Shown: positions 31,093 to 42,162 of the stretch, in pieces
Numbering within the stretch: position 1 is the first letter of the stretch
Layout of the letters: each line of letters opens with the position of its first letter
Assembly (NCBI GenBank): GCA_963674455.1
Contig: CAVMBE010000101.1
Span: 27,352 to 91,351, forward strand
DNA length: 64,000 nucleotides
Direction: 5' to 3'
From: Lecanosticta acicola
Taxonomy: Eukaryota; Ascomycota; Dothideomycetes; Mycosphaerellales; Mycosphaerellaceae
Program-made: the position numbers and the translations under genes
Notes under the pieces: generated by a model
The model's database searches: none
What the model saw: only the letters and a program-made list of their open reading frames with translations
Told to the model about the DNA's origin: nothing

Positions 31093-31626
31093 CTAATCGT
31101 CGAACGGTTCAAATCCTGTGAAATCCGTTTGTTGTACATCGGAAGAGTCCTGTTTAAACTCTTTTTCCCCCTGTACATTTTGTCCCTCGGCTGCCTCAGC
31201 CGATGGACCTTCGTCGTCCCTGAACTTTGCAGGAACTTCAACCCCAATGTCTCCGCAGACAGAAGGAACCTGTTCTGCAAAGTCAGCCATCATATCGTTA
31301 TGGCGGTCAAGTCATAAAGATAATTCCTTGGCAGGAACACCAGAAGCTGCAGCAGAATTGGAGTCTTGATTAAAGCTTTTTTTTATGGAAGCTTCTTTTT
31401 CTGAGAAATACTTATAGACCGCCTCTTTATTATCTCTGAAGGTCTCAGTTATTTCCTCACTACTATCAAGCTGCGAACCATCCTTTGGATCAATTGCACG
31501 AAAAAGCATACTAGTACTAAAACACCTTTTTTCTAGTTGCTTTAGTATTAGTTGCTTATGGAGCCTATATTGAGATTGTACCGATGTAGCTATGTCTAAG
31601 GAACGGTGAAATATTTTGGATGTCAT
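31093..31626 (-). CDS. ORF177, acidic GC-richer protein with F-S-T-S motif
   Basis: A 177-codon code-4 ORF, ATG 31626, TAG 31093, TGA-Trp at 31312. Clearly richer in G+C than all core genes. Residues 1-40 are basic and amphipathic and end in R-C-F-S-T-S, which looks like a matrix-targeting presequence and its cleavage site, odd for a protein already made in mitochondria. The body is polar (S-E-E-I-T-E, S-E-K-E-A-S-I-K-K-S-F), with an acidic tail ending F-T-G-F-E-P-F-D-D. A paralog with a 1-bp frameshift is at 59740-60290. Position: between cob and the cox1 leader, same strand. Function unknown. Confidence 0.75.
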
Positions 31627-31783
31627 TGTATAATAATCTTATAAATTGATTGTTATATTAATTATAACGAAATATGAAGGTTTATAGGAAAGTAATTTTA
31701 TTTTTTTTTTAATTAAAAAAAATAAATAAAGGGAAAGAGAAAAAAGAAATAGTTAAAAAAGAAAACAAGGTTTATTAAGTAAA

Positions 31784-34700
31784 CTAGCTTTTTTCTTGGT
31801 CGTTAAGGTGTAATTCTACTAAACTATTTTCTAGTACACTAACAAAAGGAACTATCACTAAAAAGTGTGCAAAATACAATACTGTACTAATCTGTCCAAA
31901 TTCTATAAACGGAGACTCAACGTGTTTAGCTCCAAGTTGCATTAAAACTAAGAAATTAGCTACGAATACGTAAAAAGCAATTTTACTTAACGGTCTGAAT
32001 TGTAATCCTCTGCTTCTACCTAAATCGGTGAATGGCATAGTCATTATGATTAAGATAGCTGAAAACATAGCAATTACTCCCAGTAATTTATTAGGTATAG
32101 ATCTTAGTATAGCGTAGAAAGGTAAAAGATCGATAAATTATAAACCAAATTGAATTTTATACCATGAGAAAAAAGGAAGGTAACAGCTTTACAAACCCAA
32201 TTTATATAACATTTCTTTAATAAAATAAGGTTTAACTAAAGTTATTAAAGTATCCATAGATTCTTTGAATATATAAATACGGGGTTTTTTATCCTTGTTG
32301 TAATGTATAGAGCATCTAAGATTAAATTTATCTTGTAAGGTGAACGTTAGTTTATCTACGTCTGTGTTAGTAAAACCATAAACACTTATGTGTACACCTG
32401 AACCTTGTTTACTTCCATCATCCATCAATCAAAAGGCTAAACCTCTAGGGGATAACAACTCGTAAATATTACAAGGAACTATTTTTATGTTTGATTCATA
32501 AAACATTGCTCTAAATTCATTAAAACAAGGAAGTTGCATAGTTGTAAAAGATATAGCACTATATGTTTTTTTAGTTCTATTATCTACTACTATTCTAGAC
32601 TGAGGACTATAATCTTTAGTACAAAAAGGTAAAAAGAAGGTCAAGAGATAATGAAAGTATTCTTTATGCGCTACAGCTGTTTGAGCATAAACTAATCTAG
32701 AATTTGCAGTAAATGATCTTTGTACTATGTGGGCATCACCGAGTAAAATTCCTACTAATATTTCTTTAGTTTCATCGGGTAGTTTTATTAAAGCTCTATC
32801 AGAAGAAGATAAACGTTTAATACCTTTTGTATAGCGAAAAAGTTTTAATCCCGGACTACACACTAAAAATAATACAGGTATAATATCAATATTTATAAAA
32901 AAATGTTAACATAGTATTTCTATTATGATCGGACTATATCTTCAATTTAAATTATAAATAATAAAAATGTTCAAAGTAATAGTTTCATAATTTAAATTGT
33001 CCCGCGTATAGTCTCTGAGGATCCCAAATTTTTTTTTTATTTTTTTTATTATTACTTATTATTTTGGTTTCCTGCTGATAATCCATTGTAGCATCCTTGA
33101 GGATTTTCACTAATTTTTAAAAAATGAAAAATATAAACACATTAGTACCTAAGGCTTTAGGAGTTTCCAGCATATAGCGGGATTAAGTGACATCTTTTTT
33201 CTTCTATCACTCAGGCACTATGGCTGGGGGAGTTTGCATTGGGTTAGCCATTACATAGTTTTCACTGTCACCTAAAACATTAGGCATGAAGAAAACAAAT
33301 ATTGATAATACTACAACAAATAAGAAAATAGTTATTAAGTCTTTAAATATAAAGTAAGGGGCAAAAGGTAATCTATCATAGTTACCTGACACACCTAAAG
33401 GGTTACCTGCGTAAATTTTTCGACTGTACATTAAGCAGTACACGAAAAAAAAATTACGTGTACCACCCACCAGTGACCCAGTCTGTAGCGATCATATTTT
33501 TAACATTTGGATTAATATAACCGACGGTCTTGTATTAATTGATAATTAATATTTTAACCGTTTTCACTAGCATTGCCAAACTATTATGCTTAATTAAAAA
33601 ACTAGCTAATAATTTAAGTGTGCCGTCACACACTTAGGGGTTAAATATTTAACCCCTCGACTATTTATATATATATTCTATAATCCTAATTTGTGATGCA
33701 TGCTTGGAACCATATAAGGCAGTACCAATTGTTTTAATAAAATAATAGATTCTTGCTTAATATATAATTGGTAACCTTCATTATTTTTATGCAATGAAGA
33801 AAAAAGATTAAATTTGGTATAAAGAGCATGAGATAACAATTCTACCTCTGGTTTTGTAAAACTATTTGTAGCAATTCTAACCCCTGATCCTTTTCATGTA
33901 CCATCGTCCATAATTCAAATTGCTAAAGCTAACGGGGTCAATAAATTAGCAATATCACTTGGTATTCTCTTTTTTTTGTTGCTACCATAAAAAGCTTTAT
34001 ACAATCATAATAAGCTAGTAAATCTATAACTACCGAAATGGTAATATTCTAAAACTTTATCTCCAGTTTTTTGCGTATAAAATACGGGTGGAAGATTAGA
34101 ACAATAACCTCTCGTATAAAAAAAATTGTGTAGCCAAAATATATAGGTTTTACGCACTGCACTTTGTCTAAATCTAAATCTTACTCCCCCAGTTCTCTCA
34201 CGCTCACCATAACCATCACCTAATAACGAACCAACTAATGCTGATATAAGGTCACAATTGTGTGGACCTATTCTTTTTATAGCTTTAACATTAGGTATTA
34301 TGAAACTTAAGTATGATTTAAGTAAAGGAAGAGTAGATTTCATATATATAAATTTAGGGCCAGTAAATAACCACCCTGCAGTTTCGTGTAAAGCTATAAG
34401 GTGCATTAAGGCTAATGCTGCTAATACAAATGGTAATACAAAGTGTAAAGCAAAAAATCTATTTAATGTAGCATTGTTAACAGAGCATTTGTCTTGGTAG
34501 TCGCCATATTAAAAAAATATTCTCACTACACCCAATAAATTTCTTTATTGATCGGACTATATCATGATCTCGTTTTTATTAGCGATATATTGAAGGGATT
34601 TTTATATTTTCTGAATATTTAGGTATTTTACGTAATTTTTTTATTCATAATAAATATTGCAATCTTTTATTACCCATTAGTTTTACAGGTGCTTTATCTA

Positions 34701-37700
34701 AAAATTTTATAGTATTTTCTATTGACCTTACACCTGTAACTTTTAATCTAGAACAATGGTATTTGTCTAAATAAACCGCAGTGTCAAAAGATAAATATGT
34801 AGAAATAGCTTTTATTAAAACATGACCATCTTTTTGAGCAATATCAAAACTAGCTATAGGATAGTTATGGTTTTCATCCAATTTATATATAGTAAAGCAA
34901 CCTTCAGCTTCTATAAATCCTACTAATCAAGCGGAAAAATAAGATTTATTTAAAATAGATTCTATAGAATTTAAAGGCGCATTACTTCTAGTGTAAAGAG
35001 GTAAATCTTTAGAACATATAATACCTGAAAGCAAAGCATTTTTAAATCTCAAGTAATCATATTGTTTATTAGAAAACATAGGGTATTTATCAAAAATAGG
35101 TAATATAAAGTTTTTTAAATGGTTTTTATCTCTGATTCTAAGAGTAACCATTTCTTCATCATTCATTTTTCTAAAGCTTACCTGCCCTACACCTAATAAA
35201 GCTTTAATTTTGTAAATCAACTGTACGTCTTTAATAGATAGTTCAATACCTAGTTCATATGTAATATATTTATCTTTTTTTGTAATGGAAAAGAAACCAC
35301 GTCCTTCAAATAATCCTACTAAATAAGCATAAGTGAGATCTTCTGCGTGTAGTCTCTGAGAGGCTTCTGAAGTATGAATACTTCTCACCCCTGCTGATTG
35401 TCCCCATGTCATTGCAATTTTTACGCCAATAATTAATATAGAAACCAATAATAGGTCGTATGCAAATCCTAAATTGGGGGATGTTCCAGCATTAAGCAGA
35501 ATTTTTAACACTACGTCGCCGTAATGTGGTTCATCTGTGTTTAAACCTCCTCATATGACGAATTTAACGATTTAAAATCGTTTCAACAGAGCATTTAATC
35601 TCCGTTTTCACCAGTTTTGTGTATATCTGGTATTTAGACTATGTCTTCAACCTGATTTTTATATTCATTTTTTTTTCTCTTTAGAAAAAAAAAATGTTTA
35701 ACTATAAAAATGTAAGGTTGTGGGGTTCTCGTGTCGAGCTTATTGTTGGTATAACTCACTCATTAGTCGTTGAACGTTCTGGATTCTTTCTTTTTCTTTT
35801 TTTTTTTAAAGAGAAAAAAAATAACATACCGAATCAAGCTTCGCTGCAAATTGTCTATAAACCGGAGGGTAAATTTATAGATGTCCTTGCAATTCTCCCC
35901 ATTTGCCATTAGAATGTTACCATTCTAAGGAGCCCATTTGTACAGTATAAAGGGTAATAAATAATTAATTATATATTTGAAGGAAACTTAAGCAATTTGT
36001 AACGATTACTGTTTCTTAAGTCGTTAAGTCATTGCATGTATGCAATTCCTTTAAGACCAACTAAAGAATGTAATCCTGAAAAAGAAAAGAAATTTATAAC
36101 TGTTTGAATATCCGCTTTTGAACTTACAGAAAATTGATTATACATGTTATCCTCAACATCTATCTTTCTGTTTGTATTAAATAAAAGTCTAAACGATTGA
36201 AATAAATTATCATGTAATCTTTGTTTTAACTGAAAACAGCCATCATTATTATTTTTAATAAAAAATGAACCTTCTGCCATGGTGAAACCAACTACTCAAT
36301 TGTTGAAAAATACTAACTCAGTAAACTCTACTGGACTGTTAGGATATTTGAAAACATAAGGTACATTTTTTTCACTTGGTATGTCTTCAAACAATTTTAG
36401 ACTTTCATTCATTACTAGCATAGCAAGATTAAATTGATTTATTCTTGGTTTACTTAAAAAAAATATCTTATAATGTATCAATAATGGGAATAGTACCTCT
36501 TGTAAGTCAGTTTTGTTAATAACCAGTTTACATGTAGGACTTTTATTGTCTTTGTATATAGTAATTTTTCCTATTTTTAAAACAGAATGTATGTATTGTA
36601 ATGTAGATAAATCGTTTAAATGTATTGATATTACAAGCTTAATAGCTATAAATCCTTTAGTGGTTTTTGTTATTTGTATATAACCATCACCATCTATTAA
36701 TCCTACAATAAATGATAAAAATGATGATGGTATTGATAAGTATTCCTCTTTATTTAATCTTAATTCTTTATTTCCCTTTTTTAATGCGTTAATGTTAACA
36801 GTACCTATTGTAGGTAAAATAGCAGATAAACTATAAGCTGTTACATAACTGTCTGTAAAATTTAACTCAACTATATCTTGTCCTACTCATGGTATCGCAC
36901 TCATAAGGTTAGTTATAACTGTGGCCAAATCTTAAATTTACTTAGTCTAGCTTATATCAAGAAAGCTCTATAGTGTTTAAACCAAGTAAACCATGTACAT
37001 TATATGGTGTCATTACACCTTAAATTATAATGCCTTGTGATCCAACTTTACATCAATTGGATAAAGATCCCGACTGTACATTAAGCAGCATAGTTTTTTA
37101 TATTCATTATATAAAAAAAGCAGCCACCCACCCATGAACCAGTCTGTAGCGATATCTTACTCTACCGACGGTCTTTATGCTAAACAAACATTTTTAACCG
37201 TTTTCATAGATATTGCTATATGATTTGTATAGATAAATTCTAAGTAAGTATTATTTTATCTACCTTTCATTAAAAAAAAATTATTCTAAAATAAAAGCAT
37301 CATACAACTATATATAATTTATGTTTAATCTATTTTATATCTCATTTCATTTACCATGTATGGATTTACTATTTCTCTTAGTTTATCCATTGATTCCTTT
37401 CATATGTATATTATATATTGATTTTTAGCGCCTGCGGATTGTATGGAACTTTTAAGACAAAAATTTTCGTTTAAAGCATTAACTAGTTTTAAGCAATCTT
37501 CGTAAGTAAACGAATTAGTAGAAAATTTTAATCCTTTTCCAACTTTGCTTCCGTCATCCATTATTCATATTGCTAAAGCTAAAGGTGTTAAATATAAGTT
37601 AATACAATTTGGAATACACTTAGTTCCGTTCACATATCATAATTCATGTATTCAATTGAAACTAGTGTAAGTTCAAGTAGAGAATCTAACTGTTTTTCTC

Positions 37701-39846
37701 ACTTTACCACAAATACCTAATCTAGTACCTATAACAGGAACTTTAGAATTACAATATCCATAACCAGAAAGTAATCTGTGCAGGTATAACATATATTCGA
37801 CATGAGAAGATTCCTGGTAAAAGCTTATTCTTGTGCCTGTGCCCATATTTCTCTTTTCACCATGAGCATCTCCTAATAGAGAACCAAATATGATAGATAG
37901 TACATCCTTATTATGAGGTCCAATCCTATATTCACCTCTTAATCTACTCACCTTTTCAGATGCAGACAAGGCATTAGAACTATAACTACTTTTCTGCTCG
38001 CACACACGCTCTAGACAAATCGGCAATAAATGAAGCGCTTTGCGATAAAGAAATAAGGAAATTAAACATAAATTATACATTTGAGGCTTTATTGCTAAAC
38101 CTCATAGTGACATTTGACCATATGGTAAAACATACAAATATACTTAATATAAACTAAAAGACATTTATAAAAAGCTAGTGTAACTTTGAATTCGTATACA
38201 CTATTAGTTATATTCTATAACTAAATATTCCGACTGTGCATTAAGCATCATTTCAGACACCCATTAGTGACCCAGTCTGTCGCGATTATATGAATAACCG
38301 ACGATCTCTAACGTTTAATATCGTGTATCTCTACTGATTAGCCTTTAAGTGAAGCAATATTAAAAATTCTTTGATCGTTTTCACTAACATTGCCAAAAAA
38401 GCCAATAGGTCTTCTTCAATACCCCTGTCGGGCTATTCCACTTTATTTTTTATTTTTCTCCATAGATTGCATAAAAATTTATACTCGTGGGACTATAATT
38501 TAAACTCAATTTAAAACATACAAGAACTTATGTTTAAACATACTTAACAATTCAACGTCTTCTCAATATCTGTTTAGGGGGTTTTAAAGCCCTATTTATG
38601 GTTTTTTGATCACAGGCTAAAGATTTCGCAGCATCTACTATGCTAGGAAATTCTCCATACACTGTGTAATCCATGTTATATGCAATTATAGCTTTAGAGT
38701 TTTTTTCCAGATTTTTAACCGATTCTTCTGAGAATATACGTTTTTCACGGTTTAAAGCTGCTTGCTTCACAAGTTTAATAGTATAAGGAGAAAAGCTTTT
38801 ATCTTTATTCAAACCACCGATAGCTGCTCTACGCTCTTCACTGTAAATTTGCTTCATTTTTAGTCTGGTTATCTCACTATGTTTATAACCAAAACTTGAA
38901 CCAGCTTCAGTCAGGATATTATAGTTGGGTAATAAAGATTTTAAGTAAAAATCTTCCAAGTCTAACAATTGCTTATTATTTTCCTTGTTTACTATTTCAG
39001 GAAACAATTCTAAAACTATAAATGCAAAACAAGAAATACCGTATTTTTTTACTGCATTCTTTACCACTTTACTACCATTAAAGTTAAATAAGTGATTAGA
39101 AAACCTAGCGTGGAATCTTCCTGTTGCAGCGCTTCCTACGTAATAATCCATAGTCTCCTTATTTAAAATTAAATAAACACCACTAAGATTACGAGTTTCA
39201 TTTAATACTCTATTTTTAACAGTATTATCTGATAGGTTTTCATATATAAAAACAGGACTAAGGTTTTTTTCTGCTATAAAATTATTCAAAACTAGACCAT
39301 CTTGCTTACGCGGAGATGAAAGTTGAAAACTTCTTTTACTTGAGGTAGAAAAAATTCTTTTACCTATTACATTTAATGGCTTTTTCTTCATTTTTTTTTC
39401 TAAAGAGAGTTGTTGTTGCTATTGAGTTTAAACCATTTTGGGCTATGTAACAAACCCAAGAAGGCCGTGGCCATCATTAAAATTAAGATTACAGTACCTA
39501 TTGCTCATACTAATGTTCTAGGGGCTTTGTATGATCCATAGTATAGACCTCTTCCTACATGCAGATAAACTAAAAAGAAAAAAGCAGAGGCAGTATTCGA
39601 GTGTAAGTAACGTATTAATCATCCATTGTTTACGTCTCTCATTATATGTTCAACTGAATTAAATGCTTCCAATACGCTAGGGTTATAGTGCATTGCTAAT
39701 GTAACACCTGTCACTATTTGTATTATCAAACAAAAACCTAATAAGGAACCAAAGTTTCATAAATAACTTATGTTAGATGGTTGAGGTGAATCCACCAGAT
39801 ATCCATTAATTAGACTAAAAAGGGGATGACTTTTTCATAATCTCAT
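31784..39846 (-). CDS. cob: Cytochrome b (7 exons)
   Basis: Core subunit of complex III. Exons: 39846..39454, 38134..38099, 36925..36865, 35561..35544, 34486..34376, 33406..33206 and 32130..31784, total 1167 nt, 388 aa, ATG to TAG. Haem ligand helices are present: R-Y-L-H-S-N-T-A-S-A-F-F-F-L-V-Y-L-H-V-G-R-G and L-H-F-V-L-P-F-V-L-A-A-L-A-L-M-H-L. The Qo-site P-E-W-Y motif is split by intron 6 (P-E-W|Y). Exon 4 is only 18 nt (F-V-I-W-G-G). Exon ends are inferred from protein continuity and sum to an intact frame. Confidence 0.94.
32131..33205 (-). other. Group I intron 6 of cob
   Basis: Core motifs: TCGGACTATATCTTCAA (32929), CGTATAGTCTCTGAGGATCC (33004), TTTCCTGCTGATAATCC (33066) and TTTCCAGCATATAGCG (33163). 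Confidence 0.87.
32189..32880 (-). CDS. LAGLIDADG (type 2) endonuclease, cob intron 6
   Basis: Open to TAG at 32189, with TGA-Trp at 32429; about 225 codons. Motif 1 L-V-G-I-L-L-G-D-A-H-I-V and motif 2 A-F-W-L-M-D-D-G-S-K are those of the compact LAGLIDADG_2 family. A stop follows exon 6 directly (W-TAG), so it is not exon-fused; there is no good ATG, and a GTG or other alternative start near 32863-32880 is likely. Start uncertain. Confidence 0.82.
33407..34375 (-). other. Group I intron 5 of cob (IA-like core)
   Basis: Different core type from the cox1 introns: CGACTGTACATTAAGCAG (33421), GACCCAGTCTGTAGCGAT (33475), CCGACGGTCTT (33522) and CCGTTTTCACTAGCATTGCC (33559). Confidence 0.85.
33678..34375 (-). 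CDS. LAGLIDADG (type 2) endonuclease, cob intron 5
   Basis: In frame with exon 5 (A-L-H-E-T-A-G-W-L-F-T-G) to TAG at 33678, about 232 codons, TGA-Trp at 34005. Motifs L-V-G-S-L-L-G-D-G-Y-G-E and A-I-W-I-M-D-D-G-T-W. Related in sequence to the intron 2 enzyme (shared R-I-G-P-H-N, G-S-L-L-G-D). Looks intact. Confidence 0.86.
34487..35543 (-). other. Group I intron 4 of cob
   Basis: Core motifs: TCGGACTATATCATGATC (34552), GCGTGTAGTCTCTGAGAGG (35345), CCCTGCTGATTGTCC (35389). Sits between W-G-G and S-V-N-N-A-T. Confidence 0.86.
34579..35543 (-). CDS. LAGLIDADG endonuclease, cob intron 4, altered first motif
   Basis: In frame with exon 4 (W-G-G-L-N-T-D-E-P-H-Y-G-D-V-V) to TAA at 34579, about 321 codons. 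The N-terminal K-I-L-L-N-A-G-T-S-P-N-L-G-F and L-H-A-E-D-L-T-Y segments are those of a conserved fungal cob intron ORF. Motif 1 is Y-L-V-G-L-F-E-G-R-G-F-F: Arg replaces the metal-binding Asp. Motif 2, W-L-V-G-F-I-E-A-E-G-C-F, is normal. No stop or frameshift. As with cox1 intron 4, one active-site acid is gone while the frame is kept, which suggests maintenance for splicing or very recent loss. Confidence 0.87.
35562..36864 (-). other. Group I intron 3 of cob
   Basis: TTTAGACTATGTCTTCAACC near 35632 resembles the 3' core strand; other elements are degenerate. Sits between V-G-Q-D-I-V-E and F-V-I-W. Confidence 0.8.
35969..36864 (-). CDS. LAGLIDADG homing endonuclease, cob intron 3
   Basis: In frame with exon 3 (Q-D-I-V-E-L-N-F-T-D) to TAA at 35969, about 298 codons. 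Motif 1 F-I-V-G-L-I-D-G-D-G-Y-I is complete (near 36705). Motif 2 is W-V-V-G-F-T-M-A-E-G-S-F (near 36290): the first acid is Met but the metal-binding Glu remains. Probably functional. Confidence 0.86.
36926..38098 (-). other. Group I intron 2 of cob (IA-like core)
   Basis: CGACTGTACATTAAGCAG (37071), AACCAGTCTGTAGCGAT (37136), CCGACGGTCTT (37163) and ACCGTTTTCATAGATATTGC (37196), the same core type as intron 5. Confidence 0.85.
37325..38098 (-). CDS. LAGLIDADG (type 2) endonuclease, cob intron 2
   Basis: In frame with exon 2 (M-S-L-W-G-L-A-I-K-P-Q) to TAA at 37325, about 257 codons, TGA-Trp at 37673. Motifs F-G-S-L-L-G-D-A-H-G-E and A-I-W-I-M-D-D-G-S-K. Looks intact and is a relative of the intron 5 enzyme. 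Confidence 0.85.
38135..39453 (-). other. Group I intron 1 of cob (IA-like core)
   Basis: CGACTGTGCATTAAGCATC (38231), GACCCAGTCTGTCGCGAT (38269), CCGACGATCT (38299) and CGTTTTCACTAACATTGCC (38377). Confidence 0.85.
38500..39391 (-). CDS. GIY-YIG homing endonuclease, cob intron 1
   Basis: ATG at 39391, TAA at 38500, about 296 codons, TGA-Trp at 38552. A TAG just upstream separates it from exon 1, so it needs its own start. N-terminus K-R-I-F-S-T-S-S-K-R-S-F again shows the F-S-T-S motif. Core: S-G-V-Y-L-I-L-N-K-E ... Y-Y-V-G-S-A-A-T-G-R-F, then E-D-F-Y-L-K-S-L-L-P-N-Y-N (catalytic Glu), S-S-F-G-Y-K-H-S, and NUMOD-like P-S-I-V-D-A-A-K-S-L. Looks intact. Confidence 0.87.
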
Positions 39847-40095
39847 TTATTATAGTAAAAAATCATTTAGTAATATCTATGTCACTTTTCTAACAATACA
39901 ATGTAAATAAATTCTTGTAATAATATTAATTATTTAGCGTTTAATTATAATGGTTATATGTAAATTTGAGATCTTATTAAATAAAAATTAGCATTATTAG
40001 TTAAATATTACATATTTATATGTATGATTTATTTCATGCATGCGTTTTATTTTCATTAAAAAGATAAAGTAAACGAAAAATATTAAACAGCGTTA

Positions 40096-40165
40096 AGGCT
40101 AGAGTGATTCGAACACTCATCTGAACTATCATGAGCAGTTTGCTCTACCAGTTAAGCTACAGCCT
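40096..40165 (-). tRNA. trnM: tRNA-Met(CAU), first copy
   Basis: Minus strand AGGCTGTAGCTTAACTGG..., anticodon loop CTCATGA (CAT). One of two different CAU tRNAs 50 bp apart; which is the initiator cannot be settled by eye. Confidence 0.9.
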
Positions 40166-40215
40166 TTGCTTAAGATAAATTGCCAAACTATTCAAGTTTG
40201 TTCCATATAATCTTA

Positions 40216-40285
40216 TGCGGACAAAGGATTCAAACCTCTATATATTGGACATGAGCCAATTATGTTATCATTACATCAATCCGCA
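40216..40285 (-). tRNA. trnM: tRNA-Met(CAU), second copy
   Basis: Acceptor TGCGGAT/GTCCGCA, anticodon loop CTCATGT (CAT), T-loop TTTGAAT. Distinct from its neighbour. Confidence 0.9.
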
Positions 40286-40297
40286 TTACTTATTTTA

Positions 40298-40367
40298 GCC
40301 CAGTGCAAGTATCGCACTTGCTTCTACCGATTACAAAACGGTTGCATTACTTTTATGCTAACCGGGC
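40298..40367 (-). tRNA. trnT: tRNA-Thr(UGU)
   Basis: Acceptor GCCCGGT/ACTGGGC, anticodon loop TTTGTAA (TGT). Confidence 0.88.
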
Positions 40368-40495
40368 CTTATTAAATTAACAGTGTTTATATTTCTTTTC
40401 TTTTTTTTTTTATTTTTTTATTTTTCTTTACTGGCGCTATGGTGAGAAGAAGAAAAAAAATTATAAATTAGAATCAATAAAGAAGACTAATAAGT

Positions 40496-40567
40496 ATTCT
40501 TACCTAAGAATCGAACTTAGATCTAGATATTAGAAGTATCCTGCTCTACCATTGAGCTAGTAAGAAT
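40496..40567 (-). tRNA. trnR: tRNA-Arg(UCU)
   Basis: Acceptor ATTCTTA/TAAGAAT, anticodon loop CTTCTAA (TCT), T-arm AAGTTCGATTCTT. Confidence 0.92.
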
Positions 40568-40647
40568 TTAAAGATAAATCTTTCTATTGCATTTTTTCTT
40601 AAGAAAAAAAAAAGCGTGAGATATCTTAATTTATACATTAGAAAGTA

Positions 40648-40719
40648 AGAGACAAGGAGGAATCGAACCTCTTTTATTTGATTTGCAATCAAAGTGTAAG
40701 CCATTTACAACATGTCTCT
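40648..40719 (-). tRNA. trnC: tRNA-Cys(GCA)
   Basis: Acceptor AGAGACA/TGTCTCT, anticodon loop TTGCAAA (GCA). Confidence 0.93.
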
Positions 40720-40799
40720 AATTTTTTTTTATCAGGTAAGCGATTGCCTTTTTTCTATTACTCTTTTCTTTAAATACATGCGCAAAAAAAATCAGTAAA

Positions 40800-40870
40800 A
40801 CGTGTGTAAGATTCGAACCTACAACCATTGTGTCCGTAGCACAATACTCTAGCCATTGAGTTAACACGCT
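40800..40870 (-). tRNA. trnR: tRNA-Arg(ACG)
   Basis: Acceptor AGCGTGT/ACACGT, anticodon loop CTACGGA (ACG). Second arginine tRNA, for CGN codons. Confidence 0.91.
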
Positions 40871-40982
40871 TTTTTTTATACCCTCTTCTTTTTCAAGAAA
40901 AAGAAGAAGGGCTAACTCCTCCTAATACCGTAAAAAAAGCCAAGAAAAACATTGGAGATAAAAAAGAATAAATTACTTAAAA

Positions 40983-41054
40983 AGCCTTCAACATGAATTG
41001 AACATGTATCAGAATATTAACAGTATTCTGCTCTACCTTTGAGCTATAAAGGCT
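40983..41054 (-). tRNA. trnN: tRNA-Asn(GUU)
   Basis: Acceptor AGCCTTT/AAGGCT, anticodon loop CTGTTAA (GTT). Confidence 0.91.
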
Positions 41055-41334
41055 TCATTCGATAATAATATATATTATTAGTACATTTATTCCTAATGTA
41101 TTAACAATCTATTTAGACTATAAAATCTTATAAACAATCTCCATATGAAATAGATTAATGATATTTATGTCTAAATTAGTAAAGTATCATTAAAATATAT
41201 GTGTAAAATATCTCACTAATTGATTTTTTTTTTCTTAAGAAAAGAGTAATAGAAAAAGGGTAAAGCTTTTTATAATACTAAATATAAAGTAAATATAGCA
41301 TGTTAATTAGTTTATGTAAACAGTAATTTTTTAT

Positions 41335-41406
41335 TGGAGATATTAGGACTCGATCCTAAAATAACGATATGCAAAATCGCAGTTTTACCAATTAAACTAT
41401 ATCCCC
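41335..41406 (-). tRNA. trnA: tRNA-Ala(UGC)
   Basis: Acceptor GGGGATA/TATCTCC, anticodon loop TTTGCAT (TGC). Confidence 0.9.
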
Positions 41407-42078
41407 TTGTCGGTGATTCTAGCAAGCGCATGCAGCAGTGGCCATCCCTATAAGTATAAAAGCGAAAGGTTTAACACGTATATATTTTAGAAGTTTAACA
41501 TTTACTGCCCTTAATTCTCTCCCCTCTTTTTTTCCTTGATGCCCTCCCTTTTCTTTGGCGAGAGAAAGCCCACAGTCTTTTATGAAATTAAACCATTAAT
41601 AGTGCACTGCCTAAATACCCCTGATTTAACTACAACTTTCTCTATATTACCAAATAAGCTATCACTACTTTTTGCTTGCGCTTTAGGCATACGTATTTTA
41701 CAGTGTACAATCTCACCCATATTAAGCGAAAAGCTTTTACAATTTTTCGTACTGTTATATCTCTTTCTGCGCTTATACCCCGTCCCTTAAGGGAGGGTAG
41801 ACGCCTTATATTTTTTTTCATAAGAAATGAAAATAATATAAGAGATGAAAAAAAAATCAATAAAAAGGAAAAAAAGTTAAATAATATATTTAAAATTAAA
41901 ACTTTTTTCCTTTGCAAGATATGTACATAACCCATTATAGATGTACTTAAGATAATTAATAATAACATTACAATCTCATCATAAATAAGCTCTCTTATTT
42001 TATAAGAAAAAATATTATGCATTATAAACTATCTATTTTTAATTATAGTAACTAGTATATTAAAAATTAAATAAGTAT
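41407..42078. other. Region between trnA and trnY
   Basis: Holds ORF126 (below); 41407-41640 shows no gene and is somewhat GC-richer than the rest. Confidence 0.5.
41642..42022 (-). CDS. ORF126, small basic membrane protein candidate
   Basis: 126 codons, ATG 42022, TAG 41642. Two hydrophobic segments (E-I-V-M-L-L-L-I-I-L-S-T-S-I-M-G-Y and F-F-S-F-L-L-I-F-F-S-S-L-I-L-F-S-F-L) and a strongly basic C-terminus. No Trp-TGA test is decisive and no family is recognised. May be chance in an AT-rich gap, but its length and the GC-richer C-terminal half argue for a gene. Confidence 0.4.
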   Translation of the reverse strand: MHNIFSYKIRELIYDEIVMLLLIILSTSIMGYVHILQRKKVLILNILFNFFSFLLIFFSSLILFSFLMKKNIRRLPSLKGRGISAERDITVRKIVKAFRLIWVRLYTVKYVCLKRKQKVVIAYLVI

Positions 42079-42162
42079 AGGAAGAAAAGGAATCGAACCT
42101 TCGACAGCCTTAGCTATTGAGTTTACAGCTCAACCCATCATACCAACAAATGGAACCTTCCT
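42079..42162 (-). tRNA. trnY: tRNA-Tyr(GUA)
   Basis: Class II tRNA with long variable arm. Acceptor AGGAAGG/CTTCCT, anticodon loop CTGTAAA (GTA). Confidence 0.92.

Noticed and set aside
31118..31369. Plus-strand ORFs opposite ORF177
   Set aside because: Antisense; the minus-strand frame is the one conserved with the paralog, including its TGA-Trp.
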